A stretch of DNA of 64,000 bases from Hyphomicrobiales bacterium (GCA_026400435.1 JAPLOZ010000015.1:16929-80928), one strand, 5' to 3'. Shown: positions 29,301 to 37,424, counted from the stretch's first letter. Notes: generated from the sequence alone by a model not told the origin. Program-made: numbers and translations.

Positions 29301-32300
29301 GGCCGCGAGACCCTGTCCAGGGCGCTCCAGGCAGACCTGCAGAAGGTCGCGGAAGGCCGCGCATCGTTCGACGACGTTGTCGCCGGCCACGTTACGCGCC
29401 TTGCCGACGGACGCGATACAATGGCACGCGCGCTCGACGAGGACCTCGGCAAGCTCGCCGATGCCCGCCGCGAGATCGACGCGGCTATCGCCGCCCACAT
29501 AGACACCATCGCCAGCAAGCGCATCGACATCTCGCAGGCGGTCGCAGCCGACGTCGAGAAGATCGAGGACGCCTTCCGTCGTCAGACCGGCGTCATCGAT
29601 GAGCGCACCGGCACCATGGAGCGCGCGCTCAACATCGGCATCGACAATGTCCGTCAGGTGCTCGAGAAGAGCGCTGTCGGCGTCGCCGGCGCCCTGCGCG
29701 ACAAGGTTCTGGAAGTCACCAACACGCTGAGCGAGCAGGCCGGCAATGCCTTTGCCGAGGCCGACCAGCGCGTCGCCGCGCGCGCCGACCAGACTTCAAG
29801 CGCCCTGCTCGCCCGCGTTGGCGACATCGCAAAGGCGTTCGGCGAAGCGGACGCCACGATTGCCGCGCGCACCGAAGCTACGTCGAGCGCCCTGCTCGCC
29901 CGCGGCGACGAGGTTGCAAGCCTCATGTCGAGCCGCGCCGAACAGATTGCCCGCGTCATGGACGAGGCCGACCAGCGGCTTGCCGCCCGCGCCAAGGATA
30001 CGTCGACTGCTCTCGTGTCGCACAGTGACGAGATCGCCAACCTGATGGCGACCCGCGCCGAGCAGATCGCCCGCGTCATGGACGAGGCCGACCAGCGGCT
30101 CGCCGCCCGCGCCAAGGAGACCTCGAGCGCGCTGGTTTCGCACGGCGACGAAATCGCCAACCGCATGGCCAGCCGCGCCGAGCAGATCGCCGGGGCCTTT
30201 GACGAGGCCGACCAGCAGCTCGTCGCCCGCGCCATGGAAACCGCGGGTTCGCTCGCCGCGCGCGCCGGAGACATTCTGCGCAACTTCGACGATGCCGATC
30301 AGCGGCTTGGCATGCGCATCGGCGAGTCCGCCGACGCTCTGGCCACCCGTGCCGCCGAACTCGGACGCATCTTCGACAAGGCCGACGAGAAGCTGGTTGC
30401 CCGTATCGCCGACGGCGCAGAGAAGCTCGAGACCCGCGCGGGTCAGCTCGGCCGCATCTTCGACGATGCCGACCAGCGGCTCGCCGACCGCGTTGCAGAC
30501 AGTGCCGCGACGCTCGGCACCAAGGCCGGCGAAATCCTCTTCAACTTCGAGGAAGCCGACAAGCGCATCTCCGACCGTGTCGCCGAGACGGCAAGCCTGC
30601 TTTCGGGCCGCGCGGCCGACATCGGCAATGTCTTTGCCGCGGCCGACCGCCAGGTCGCGGCCCGCGTCGACGAGACGACGCAGGTGCTGTCCAGCCGCGC
30701 GCTGGAAGTCAGCACCCTGTTCGACGAGGCCGAACAGCGCCTCGCCGCCAGGATCAGCGACAGCGCGATTGCCATCGGCGAACATGCCGAGGGCATCGTC
30801 AACGCCTTCAGCGAAACCGAGCAGCGCATCGTCGCCCGCGCCCACCAGACCTCGGCCGAACTCGATGCCCGCGCTCGCGCCATCGACGAGACGCTCACCA
30901 TCGCCGACGAGCGGCTGGCGACGGGCGCCCAGGCCGTCGCCGCGCGCGTCAACGCCCACGTCGAGGACGCCGAAAACCGCATGGCGGCTGGCGTCGAGGC
31001 GGTCGGCCAGAAGCTCGGTGAGCAGATTTCGCAGGCCGAGCAGCAGCTTATCTCGCGCGCCAACGTCATTTCCGAGACCTTCGCGGCGGTCGGCCAGCAT
31101 ATCGGCCAGAGCACCAACGAAGCGGCGCGCACGATCGGCAGCAACACGCGCGAGCTGAACGCCATGCTTGCGGAGCGGTCCGCCGAGATCACCCGCATCC
31201 TGGACGAGACCGCGCGGCCGCTGGTCGACCGTTTCGGCGAGACTGGCGAAGAGCTCGCCAAGACGATCAGCGAGGTCACGACCCGTTCGACCGAGCGCCT
31301 GCGGTCCGAAAACCAGACGCTCGTCGATGCAATCGCCAACCGCACGGCCGAAACGCTCACCGCGGTCGAGGGCGCGCGCAGCAGCCTCTCCGAAGGCGTC
31401 GTCGGGCTGCTCGACCGCCTGTCGGAATCCAGCACGCAGTTGAACGGGCTCATCGAGGCGGCGGCTGTCAACCTGTCGAATGTCGACGAGCATCTGGCCG
31501 GCAGCACGCAGAACTTCGCGGCCAGCACCGAAAAGGCGGCTCAGACCTTCGCCAGTTCCGCGCGCCTGGTCGACCAGAACACGACCCGGCTCACCGAGCT
31601 CTCCTCCAATACGCTGCGCGAGGTGGCCTCCATCGCCACCAAGTTCGAGGCGCATTCACGGCTGCTGGTCAGCGCTTCCGACCTGCTCAGCTCCGCCCAG
31701 AACAACCTCGAGCACACGCTTGAGCGGCAGTCGTCGCTGGAAGACCTCGCCGTTGGCCTTGTCAAGAAGTCCGAGGACCTCGAACGCGTGATGCGCTCCT
31801 TCGAAAATCTCGTTGGGAACGCAATGGAAAAGGCCGAGGGCCGCACCCTCGAATCCACCGAGAAGATGCGCAACGCCTTCGCGGACCTCATAGAATCGGC
31901 GACCTCGCGCTTCAGCGATGCAACCGACGACATGCGCCGCACCGCGCAGGGCATCCGCGCCGAACTGGAAGACACCCGCGCCGAGATCAAGAAGGGCGTG
32001 TTCGATCTGCCCCTGGAGGCCAAGGAGTCGACCACCGCCATCCGCCGCGCGGTCAGCGAGCAGATCAACGCACTGAAGGAACTTTCGGCGATCGTCGCCA
32101 AGTCGGGCCGCAATTCGGACGTGTCGCAGTCGACGACCCCGGCCAGCGCTCCCGTACGCCAGGCATCGCCTGCCCCGCGTCCGGCCGCTCCGGCACAGCC
32201 GGCTCCGCGCGCGGCTGAGCAGCCGCCCCGCCCCGCCGCCGCCCCGCTGCCGCAGGCTGCCCAGCCCCAGACGGCCGCCAGGCGTCCAGCCCCCGCCCCG

Positions 32301-32813
32301 CAGGCTCCGGCCCGCGCCGGCACGCTGACTGCCGAGCGTTCCGCTCAGGCGCAGCGTACGCCCCAAGGCGGTTGGGTCAGCGACCTGCTGACCAACGCGT
32401 CGCGTGACGAGGCGCCTGCCACGGTCGCCGATGCGCCGCGTACGGCGCCCAGCCAGCGCTCGCCGCTTCAGGTGGTCGAATCGCTGAACTCGCTGTCGGT
32501 CGACATCGCCCGCGCCATCGACCACGACGCCTCGATCGAACTGTGGGACCGCTACCGCCGTGGTGAGCGCGACGTGTTCACACGCCGCCTCTACACGCTC
32601 AAGGGCCAGCAGACGTTCGACGAAATCCGCCGCAAGTACCAGACGGACGGCGAATTCCGCGCCGCTGTCGACCGCTACTGCGAGGATTTCGAGCGGCTGC
32701 TCAAGGACGTCGCCCGCAACGACCGCGACAACGTCATGACGCAGACCTATCTGACCTCCGACACCGGCAAGGTATACACCATGCTGGCCCATGCTGCGGG
32801 CCGCCTGCGCTAG
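26358..32813 (+). CDS. gpr: Growth Pole Ring (GPR)-type giant coiled-coil membrane protein
   Basis: A 2151-residue protein that I assign to the GPR family, known from Agrobacterium tumefaciens as a ring at the growing pole needed for polar growth and rod shape. Two transmembrane segments (about 128-152 and 171-193) anchor it. The rest is almost all helical and coiled-coil. Residues 557-1046 are 14 repeats starting H/Q-V-x-K-L-A-E-G-R-D; 12 have 36 residues and two have 29. Residues 1135-1515 are 12 repeats starting A-D-Q-R-L-A-A-R; nine have 29 and three have 40. A Pro/Ala-rich linker (about 1920-2010) precedes a conserved C-terminal domain (about 2040-2151, IDHDASIELWDRYRRGERDV). The ATG at 26358 has GAGGGTAA upstream. 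A terminator follows. Other rhizobial annotations call it apolipoprotein- or kinesin-like. Confidence 0.88.
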   Translation: MAKNTRSIESDVSRELENALDLDFAETRKNPQVSATMDDLEAQISQAADELAREGRGNKPAPRQPAQDFRPSERQVDRPVDRPVDRSMDRPVERPLAAQPASFAPANDDRQKDFRSLLNGLNKRASKTVYWIAAGLSVLWLGASAFVAQRMFGPGLWQSGSIDQILSRPEVLLLAVGAILPVILIFAFAAMVRRAQEMSIAAQSMTEVAFHLAEPENLALDRVMMVGQAVRREVAAMGEGIERTLARAVELETLVHTEVNQIERSYSENAARIRALVDGLGSERESVVTHAERVRASITGAHETLRDEIGQASDIIRDSILNASTNLSMTITNSGDTLIDRINESGMHLFDSMDTRVDSITDRLTTSGEAFASLLDTRIAKLTDSTDNLTRSLTDLLDDRTSGMVSLLGGAARTLSAEFEQSLNSIERTLSERGQGLISEFETRAHALDTGTAKLNAALEARARQINETLVERAKEIATTFIEGKETLFGLIDEGKSRIGAEMSDIVQSTSSMLESRATEFAGRLDHARHVVSRAFDTDIQRLTDARAGIEQAVENHTRKLADSRDRMASALQSDLAKFAEGRASIDAAVGSQVQKLAEGRNMLSRALEEDLRKINDQRSSIDAALSSQLDRLSASRDSLAKILADDTQKLAQTRMNIDEMVAGHVGKLAEGRNILARALEADLSKLSETRTNIDGIVAAQVEKLAEGRDILSRALKADLGAIDNLVESQIQKFADGRNSIAQVLESDVDKLKEGRQVVEDMVAEQLKRLDRGRETLAQALEADLAGINGLLQSHVEKFGEGRIGLTRALEDDLAKLTQSRANIDTIVASQVEKLAEGRDILKRALEVDLNKISEARAEVDSLVASHVDRISQGRGVLSEALQADLDKLGDTRATIDAFVSGQVQKFAEGRDILTKALEDDLSKLAESRSSIDGLVAGQVEKLAQGRDILTRALQADLDKLTEARVQVDGLVAAQVQKIAEGRETLSRALQADLQKVAEGRASFDDVVAGHVTRLADGRDTMARALDEDLGKLADARREIDAAIAAHIDTIASKRIDISQAVAADVEKIEDAFRRQTGVIDERTGTMERALNIGIDNVRQVLEKSAVGVAGALRDKVLEVTNTLSEQAGNAFAEADQRVAARADQTSSALLARVGDIAKAFGEADATIAARTEATSSALLARGDEVASLMSSRAEQIARVMDEADQRLAARAKDTSTALVSHSDEIANLMATRAEQIARVMDEADQRLAARAKETSSALVSHGDEIANRMASRAEQIAGAFDEADQQLVARAMETAGSLAARAGDILRNFDDADQRLGMRIGESADALATRAAELGRIFDKADEKLVARIADGAEKLETRAGQLGRIFDDADQRLADRVADSAATLGTKAGEILFNFEEADKRISDRVAETASLLSGRAADIGNVFAAADRQVAARVDETTQVLSSRALEVSTLFDEAEQRLAARISDSAIAIGEHAEGIVNAFSETEQRIVARAHQTSAELDARARAIDETLTIADERLATGAQAVAARVNAHVEDAENRMAAGVEAVGQKLGEQISQAEQQLISRANVISETFAAVGQHIGQSTNEAARTIGSNTRELNAMLAERSAEITRILDETARPLVDRFGETGEELAKTISEVTTRSTERLRSENQTLVDAIANRTAETLTAVEGARSSLSEGVVGLLDRLSESSTQLNGLIEAAAVNLSNVDEHLAGSTQNFAASTEKAAQTFASSARLVDQNTTRLTELSSNTLREVASIATKFEAHSRLLVSASDLLSSAQNNLEHTLERQSSLEDLAVGLVKKSEDLERVMRSFENLVGNAMEKAEGRTLESTEKMRNAFADLIESATSRFSDATDDMRRTAQGIRAELEDTRAEIKKGVFDLPLEAKESTTAIRRAVSEQINALKELSAIVAKSGRNSDVSQSTTPASAPVRQASPAPRPAAPAQPAPRAAEQPPRPAAAPLPQAAQPQTAARRPAPAPQAPARAGTLTAERSAQAQRTPQGGWVSDLLTNASRDEAPATVADAPRTAPSQRSPLQVVESLNSLSVDIARAIDHDASIELWDRYRRGERDVFTRRLYTLKGQQTFDEIRRKYQTDGEFRAAVDRYCEDFERLLKDVARNDRDNVMTQTYLTSDTGKVYTMLAHAAGRLR
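28026..29495 (+). repeat. GPR repeat array 1: 36-residue units
   Basis: Fourteen in-frame tandem units of pattern [H/Q]VxKLAEGRDxLxRALxxDLxKL.. followed by a RxxID/VV segment. Twelve are 108 bp (36 residues). Units 5 (QVEKLAEGRD) and 7 (QLKRLDRGRE) are 87 bp (29 residues) and lack exactly one heptad after the ADL position. A degenerate fifteenth copy (HIDTIASKRI) follows. Confidence 0.88.
29760..30902 (+). repeat. GPR repeat array 2: 29- and 40-residue units
   Basis: Twelve in-frame units opening ADQRLAAR or a close variant. Unit lengths in order are 29, 40, 40, 40, then eight of 29. The three long units carry an extra 11-residue segment (such as MSSRAEQIARV). The 40-residue units at 29847-30206 are also very similar in DNA, especially around 29937-29998 and 30057-30118. 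Confidence 0.88.
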
Positions 32814-32833
32814 GCGACGGACACCGGTACCTG

Positions 32834-32859
32834 AAAGGGCGGGATTTCCCCGCCCTTTT
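32834..32859. terminator. Rho-independent terminator after the GPR gene
   Basis: Perfect 10-bp stem AAAGGGCGGG / CCCGCCCTTT with an ATTTC loop, ending in TTTT. It touches the stop codon of the convergent minus-strand gene, so it can serve only the plus strand cleanly; readthrough of the minus gene would meet the same stem. Confidence 0.8.
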
Positions 32860-33323
32860 CATTTGCGCAGGGTAGCGCGTGCACCGTGGCAAGCTCTCTG
32901 GTGATCGATCCGATCGATGAACCGGCGCGCCCGCTCAACGGGATCGCCCAGGTACTGGTCTGGACCTAGCATCTTGCGGCTGTTGAGTTCCGACGTGTGG
33001 AGGAGGCCAAAGTCGACCGCCAGGATCTCGCAGTTCCAGCCCGCGTTACGCGCCGACCGGCCCTTGCGGTGATGGGCGAGCAGCCGCTCCAGCAGCGAAT
33101 AGCCATGGTAGTCGAATGCGACGACACCGTCGGTTACATAGACGTGGTTCCCGGCAAACCCCTCGGCAGGGACGATCCGCTCCGCGCGGAATCCGTCGAG
33201 AGGCGGCTGCTGGAGATAGGTTCCTGCAAGGATGTGGCAGGCGCCGTGGCCGAAGAATATCCGGTCCGGCAGCGCCCATCGCCTGACGGGATCCTTCTTG
33301 ATGCCCGGCTTGAGAACGTACAT
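32859..33323 (-). CDS. conserved hypothetical protein, last gene of the Mla operon
   Basis: A 154-residue soluble protein (MYVLKPGIKKDPVRRWALPD at the start; VTDGVVAFDYHGYS and LDGFRAERIVP inside). No signal peptide or named domain recognised. It starts 24 bp after the Mla lipoprotein stop with GGCGGAAG before the ATG, so it is probably co-transcribed. The stop codon abuts the GPR terminator. Coding character is good, but the function is unknown and a link to lipid transport rests on position only. Confidence 0.68.
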   Translation of the reverse strand: MYVLKPGIKKDPVRRWALPDRIFFGHGACHILAGTYLQQPPLDGFRAERIVPAEGFAGNHVYVTDGVVAFDYHGYSLLERLLAHHRKGRSARNAGWNCEILAVDFGLLHTSELNSRKMLGPDQYLGDPVERARRFIDRIDHQRACHGARATLRK

Positions 33324-33347
33324 GGCTGCTTCCGCCGGGAACCGCAG

Positions 33348-34016
33348 TCAGAGAATCTTGCTCGTCCAGTCGACGATCTCTACCGCGGCCTGCCCGAAGG
33401 CGGCGTCCAGCGCGCTGACATAGGCGCTGTTTCCGTCTCCCGACACCGGCACGCTGGCAGTGAAGACCTTCTCCGCCCTCACGACCCCGTTGCGGTCGTT
33501 GAGCAACCGCACGAACAATTCGACGTCGGCCGTCGCGGCGCCCTCGACGCGGATTTGGAAGGCGCGCACTTCCAGGATCACCTGGTAGTCGATCGCCAGC
33601 CCCTCGCCCGGCCTGCCGACGCCCTGGAACTCGCCTGAGCGCTGGAAGGTTTCGGCCAGCCGCGCCTGCACGATCTTGGGCAGCCTGTCGGCCCACTGGG
33701 CGCCCTTGAGGTACTGGATGTTGCCGGGAGCCGGCGTAATCACGATGTTCTGCCCGTCGAGCGCTTTCAGCGCCGATGGTTCGGCGATCAGGATCTGCCT
33801 GTAGCTGCGGCCGCGCCCGTCGCCCGCGGCAGGCGCCGTCAGTTCATAGGTATCGAGCGCCTTCGGAGCGCTGAGCAGGGCGCAGCCGGAAAGCGCAACC
33901 GACAGGGCAATCGCTCCCGACATCAGCTTGACTGATCGCAACAAATATCCCCGCGCGGTGGACGTGGCCGTCAATCCCTCACCCGGTTTCTTGCGGGCGC
34001 GCGCCAGCAAAGTCAA
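33348..34016 (-). CDS. ABC-transport auxiliary lipoprotein (PqiC/Mla-associated)
   Basis: A 222-residue protein with a lipoprotein signal: hydrophobic stretch LMSGAIALSVALSGC, lipobox LSGC near residue 45. The mature domain fits ABC_trans_aux (PqiC-like) outer-membrane lipoproteins (TYELTAP... ILIAEPSALKALDGQNIV). The start is a TTG at 34016 overlapping the mlaD stop (TTGA), set by GGAGGG 7 nt upstream; no ATG lies nearby. It probably links the MCE protein to the outer membrane. Confidence 0.82.
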   Translation of the reverse strand: MTLLARARKKPGEGLTATSTARGYLLRSVKLMSGAIALSVALSGCALLSAPKALDTYELTAPAAGDGRGRSYRQILIAEPSALKALDGQNIVITPAPGNIQYLKGAQWADRLPKIVQARLAETFQRSGEFQGVGRPGEGLAIDYQVILEVRAFQIRVEGAATADVELFVRLLNDRNGVVRAEKVFTASVPVSGDGNSAYVSALDAAFGQAAVEIVDWTSKIL

Positions 34017-35386
34017 CGCCGCACCCTCCCGTCATACTGGCGAACCGTCCCTTCGCCGCCGGTAATGATGCGCTGGGGGTTGCGTCCGAGGTCGGTGATC
34101 GCCTCCTCGATGCGGTTGATCGAGCGCCGGCTGTCGCGAACCAGTGAATCGACGTCGCTCAGCCCCTGGCCGGAGAAGCGGGCGAGCCCGTCCAAGATGG
34201 AGGCGAGCCGCGCATTCAGCGTGTCGGCCACCTGCTTGAACGATTTCAGCGTCTCGCTCGCCTGCGCCATCACGCCCTGCGCATCGTCGGAGCCAAGCAG
34301 CTTGTCAACCTTGACCAGTATTCCGTCCACCCGGGTCGATGCCACGTTCAGCCGGCCCGAGATTTCCCTGGCGTCGCTGATCACCTTCTCGATGTCCTGG
34401 GCGCGCGGGCTGAGCTTGCCGGTGAAGGCAGAGATGTCGGCCGCCGCCTTGTTTGCATTGGCGCTTGCTTCGGAGATGTTGGTCAGCGCGGTGCGAACAG
34501 TTTCCTTGTCGACGCCGTCTAGGATGCCGTCCACCTTGGCCAGCGTCTGCTCAGCCTGCTTTGCAAACCCGTTGATCGTTCCCACCGCTTGGTCGACGCC
34601 GCCGACGATCTCGTCGAAGCGCGCGCTCTGCTGCTTGAGGCTGTCGGTGAACACCTCGACATTGCCGACGATGTTCTGGATTTTCTGGGTATCCACGGAT
34701 TTCAGCAATTCCTCGGCCGCCTTCAGCGTGCCGTCCAGCTTGCCCGATACTCCGGCCAGTTCCGTGGACAGGGCCGATACGGCCGACAGGAACTTGTCGA
34801 TGCCGTCCGAATTGTTGGCCAGCGCCTGCGAGAATTTCTCGACGTTCTGGGCCGTCTGGGTCAGCGGCCCGCGCACGTCGCGCGTGAAGCTTTCAAGGTC
34901 GTTCAGCACGTGGTCGGCGCGCGTGAAGATGGTCTGCGCCGTCTGCAGCAGGTTCGTCACCGCCGACGGGTTGGCCGTGATTTCGGCGACGCGTCCCTTC
35001 TGCTCTGCTTCGTCGAGCAGGTTCGGCTCCTTGGGGTCGGCGCCCTTCAGTTCGATGTTGGCCTGCCCGGTCAGGCCGGCGATGCCGACGTCGGCCTGCG
35101 TCGACTTGGTGATCGGCGTCAGCCGGTCCACCTCGGCGTCGGCGATGGCCACCGTCGGATTCAGCACGTCGATGTAGACGCGCCGCACATCGCCCACCTT
35201 CACGCCGTTGAAAAGCACCGCGCTGCCTCTGCCCAGGCCCGAGGCGGAGCCCGGAATGCGAATGCGCAGCGTCGTCGTTTCGCCACGGTCGCCAATTGCC
35301 GACGCCCAGTAGACGAACGCGAAGGCGGCCGCGATAGCAATCAGCGTGAATATACCGACGACAACGTAGTTGGCTCTGGTTTCCAT
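34013..35386 (-). CDS. mlaD: MCE-domain lipid-transport protein MlaD
   Basis: A 457-residue protein. One N-terminal transmembrane helix (YVVVGIFTLIAIAAAFAFVYWAS) is followed by the MCE/MlaD domain (about residues 40-120, RIPGSASGLGRGSAVLFNGVKVGDV... GLTGQANIELKG). Residues 130-430 form a long helical region that would extend into the periplasm. E. coli MlaD is about 183 residues; the long tail is normal for this rhizobial type, where it may replace separate periplasmic shuttles. Fourth cistron order is permease, ATPase, MCE, lipoprotein. Confidence 0.93.
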   Translation of the reverse strand: METRANYVVVGIFTLIAIAAAFAFVYWASAIGDRGETTTLRIRIPGSASGLGRGSAVLFNGVKVGDVRRVYIDVLNPTVAIADAEVDRLTPITKSTQADVGIAGLTGQANIELKGADPKEPNLLDEAEQKGRVAEITANPSAVTNLLQTAQTIFTRADHVLNDLESFTRDVRGPLTQTAQNVEKFSQALANNSDGIDKFLSAVSALSTELAGVSGKLDGTLKAAEELLKSVDTQKIQNIVGNVEVFTDSLKQQSARFDEIVGGVDQAVGTINGFAKQAEQTLAKVDGILDGVDKETVRTALTNISEASANANKAAADISAFTGKLSPRAQDIEKVISDAREISGRLNVASTRVDGILVKVDKLLGSDDAQGVMAQASETLKSFKQVADTLNARLASILDGLARFSGQGLSDVDSLVRDSRRSINRIEEAITDLGRNPQRIITGGEGTVRQYDGRVRR

Positions 35387-35406
35387 TCAGCCCCTAAGAA
35401 CGCGCT

Positions 35407-36150
35407 TCAAGGTCGAGCTGCCTGGCCCGCTACGAGAACGCGCTTCTTTCCCAGCACCGCAACCCGGTCGCATGTCGAGAACAGGCTGTCCAGATCGTGA
35501 GTCACCATGTAAACGGTAAGGCCCATCGTGTCCCGCATCTTGACGACGAGTTCGTCGAATTCGGCCGCGCTGATCGGGTCGAGGCCCGAAGTCGGCTCGT
35601 CGAGGAACACGATTTCCGGATCGAGCGCCAGCGCGCGCGCGAGTGCCGCGCGCTTGATCATGCCGCCGGAAAGCTCGCTCGGGAATTTCTTGCCCGCGTC
35701 GGGCGGCAGGCCGACCAGTTCGATCTTCAGCAGCGCAAGCTCGTCCATCAACGCCTGCGGCAGGTCGAGATATTCGCGCATAGGCACCTGGATGTTTTCC
35801 AGGACGCTGAGGGCCGAAAACAGCGCCCCGTGCTGGAACAGCACGCCGACCCGCATGTCGAGTTGCATCCGCTCAGCCTCGCCGGCCTTGTCAAGATCGA
35901 CGCCGAACAGCTTGATCGTCCCCGACCGCTTCTTGTTCAGGCCGAGGACGGTGCGCAGCAGCACCGACTTGCCGGCGCCGGAAGCGCCGACAAAACCGAG
36001 GATTTCGCCCCGCTTGACGTCGAGGCAGAGCTTGTCCAGCACCATGTTTTCGCCGAACACCACGGTCACGTCGCGCACCGACAGCACGACATTGGCGTCT
36101 GCCGCGCCAGCCCGCTCGTCGCGCGTTTCGATCATGGCCGCATCGCTCAT
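35407..36150 (-). CDS. mlaF: ABC transporter ATPase MlaF, short C-terminus
   Basis: A 247-residue ATPase. Walker A GASGAGKS near residue 44, Q-loop FQHGALF, signature LSGGMIKRAALARALA, Walker B EIVFLDEP, H-loop VTHDLDSL. The frame ends LGKKRVLVAGQAARP, about 15-20 residues earlier than E. coli MlaF (269 aa) and, as I recall, earlier than rhizobial relatives. A 12-bp direct repeat brackets the end of the gene. All catalytic motifs are intact, so ATPase activity should persist. Stop lies 20 bp before mlaD. Confidence 0.9.
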   Translation of the reverse strand: MSDAAMIETRDERAGAADANVVLSVRDVTVVFGENMVLDKLCLDVKRGEILGFVGASGAGKSVLLRTVLGLNKKRSGTIKLFGVDLDKAGEAERMQLDMRVGVLFQHGALFSALSVLENIQVPMREYLDLPQALMDELALLKIELVGLPPDAGKKFPSELSGGMIKRAALARALALDPEIVFLDEPTSGLDPISAAEFDELVVKMRDTMGLTVYMVTHDLDSLFSTCDRVAVLGKKRVLVAGQAARP

Positions 36151-36158
36151 CTCGCCAC

Positions 36159-37346
36159 CTAGAAATCGATCGCGGCGTAGAACACCGCGAACGCCCCGTC
36201 GAGGATGATCACCACGAAGATCGACTTCACCACCGAGGCGGTGACGTGCTTGCCGAGCGACTCCGCGCTGCCGCCGACCTTGAGCCCTTCGACCGCGCCT
36301 ATGATGCCGATGATGAGCGCCATGAACGGGGCCTTGATCAGCCCGGCGAAGATCGTGGACACGTCGATCGCCACGCGCAGGCGGTCGATGAACTGCACCG
36401 GCGGGATGTCCGAATAGAGCCAGGTCACGGCGATGCCGCCGCCGAGCGCTGCGAAATTTGCCAGGATCGAAAGGCATGGCAGCGCGACAACGAGCGCGAC
36501 GAGGCGCGGGAAAACCAGAACCCCGACCGGGTTCAGCCCGATCACGGTCAGCGCATCGACCTCCTCGCGCATCTTCATCGAACCGATTTCGGCGGTGATG
36601 GCGCTGCCCGAGCGACCGGCGATCATGATCGCCGTCATCAGCACGCCGAGTTCGCGCAGCACAAGGATGCCGACAAGGTCGACCACGAAGATGTCGGCGC
36701 CGAAATAGGAGAGTTGGTAGGCGCCCTGCTGGGCGACGATGGCGCCCACTATGCCCGACATGAGGACCACGACCGGGATGGCGCCGACACCCATGCGGTC
36801 GATCTGCGAGAAGATCGCGGCCATGTTGATGCCGTGTCCGCGCCCGAGCTTCATCTGCCCGCCGCGTATCGTGGCGCCCAGTATGTTCATGGCGCCCAGG
36901 AAGTCGTCACGCATCTCATAGACGCGCGCGCCGATCGCCGCGAGGATCAGGACGACGAAGTTAGCCGGCTTTTCGGCGCGGCGGCCCATCGTCTTGTCGG
37001 AAGCGTCGGCGACCGCGCCAAGCAGGATTTTGGTGACGTCGCTCTGACCTTCGAGCCGTGCGTCCACGCCCTTTTCGCGCGCGGTCGCAACCAGCCGCTG
37101 AATCAGCCAGGCCCCTGCAGTGTCCATGCGGCCAACCTGGGCGACGTCGACGACCAGCGCCGTAAGTCCCTTTCGGTCGGCAATCGCACGCATTGCCTTG
37201 TCGACGCCGGCCACCCGGCGCGTCGTCCAGTTGCCGGCAAGTCGGCAGGTCAGCATGCCACCCGCCTCGCTCTCCTCGATGCGCGGTTCAAGGTTAGGTG
37301 CCGGATCTCGGGCTTTGCTGGCTTCCAGTTGGGCGTTGATAACCAT
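36159..37346 (-). CDS. mlaE: MlaE-type permease with fused N-terminal STAS domain
   Basis: A 395-residue protein. Residues about 25-120 form a STAS domain (VDVAQVGRMDTAGAWLIQRL), the role played by separate MlaB in E. coli; residues 140-395 are the MlaE permease with five or so membrane helices and the conserved GAIVAQQGAYQL and REEVDALTVIGLNPV motifs. Together with MlaF, MlaD and the lipoprotein it forms a retrograde phospholipid-transport complex for outer-membrane asymmetry. The ATG at 37346 is the likely start. It is divergent from dgcA with a 78 bp gap. Confidence 0.92.
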   Translation of the reverse strand: MVINAQLEASKARDPAPNLEPRIEESEAGGMLTCRLAGNWTTRRVAGVDKAMRAIADRKGLTALVVDVAQVGRMDTAGAWLIQRLVATAREKGVDARLEGQSDVTKILLGAVADASDKTMGRRAEKPANFVVLILAAIGARVYEMRDDFLGAMNILGATIRGGQMKLGRGHGINMAAIFSQIDRMGVGAIPVVVLMSGIVGAIVAQQGAYQLSYFGADIFVVDLVGILVLRELGVLMTAIMIAGRSGSAITAEIGSMKMREEVDALTVIGLNPVGVLVFPRLVALVVALPCLSILANFAALGGGIAVTWLYSDIPPVQFIDRLRVAIDVSTIFAGLIKAPFMALIIGIIGAVEGLKVGGSAESLGKHVTASVVKSIFVVIILDGAFAVFYAAIDF

Positions 37347-37424
37347 GATGAATCGTCTTAACCCGTCGCGCCACGGCTGTCGATTTGACGCCTGCGCCTT
37401 CGGCCTGCTGCGGAGCATTTAAAC

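Noticed and set aside
28026..30902. Periodic repeats that could be mistaken for a CRISPR array
   Set aside because: The units are diverged, in frame and protein-coding, without unique spacers.
26733..31655. Very long minus-strand open frames (up to 792 codons) opposite the GPR gene
   Set aside because: They mirror the strong codon bias and repeats of the plus-strand gene, have low-complexity composition, no ribosome-binding sites and no recognisable domains.
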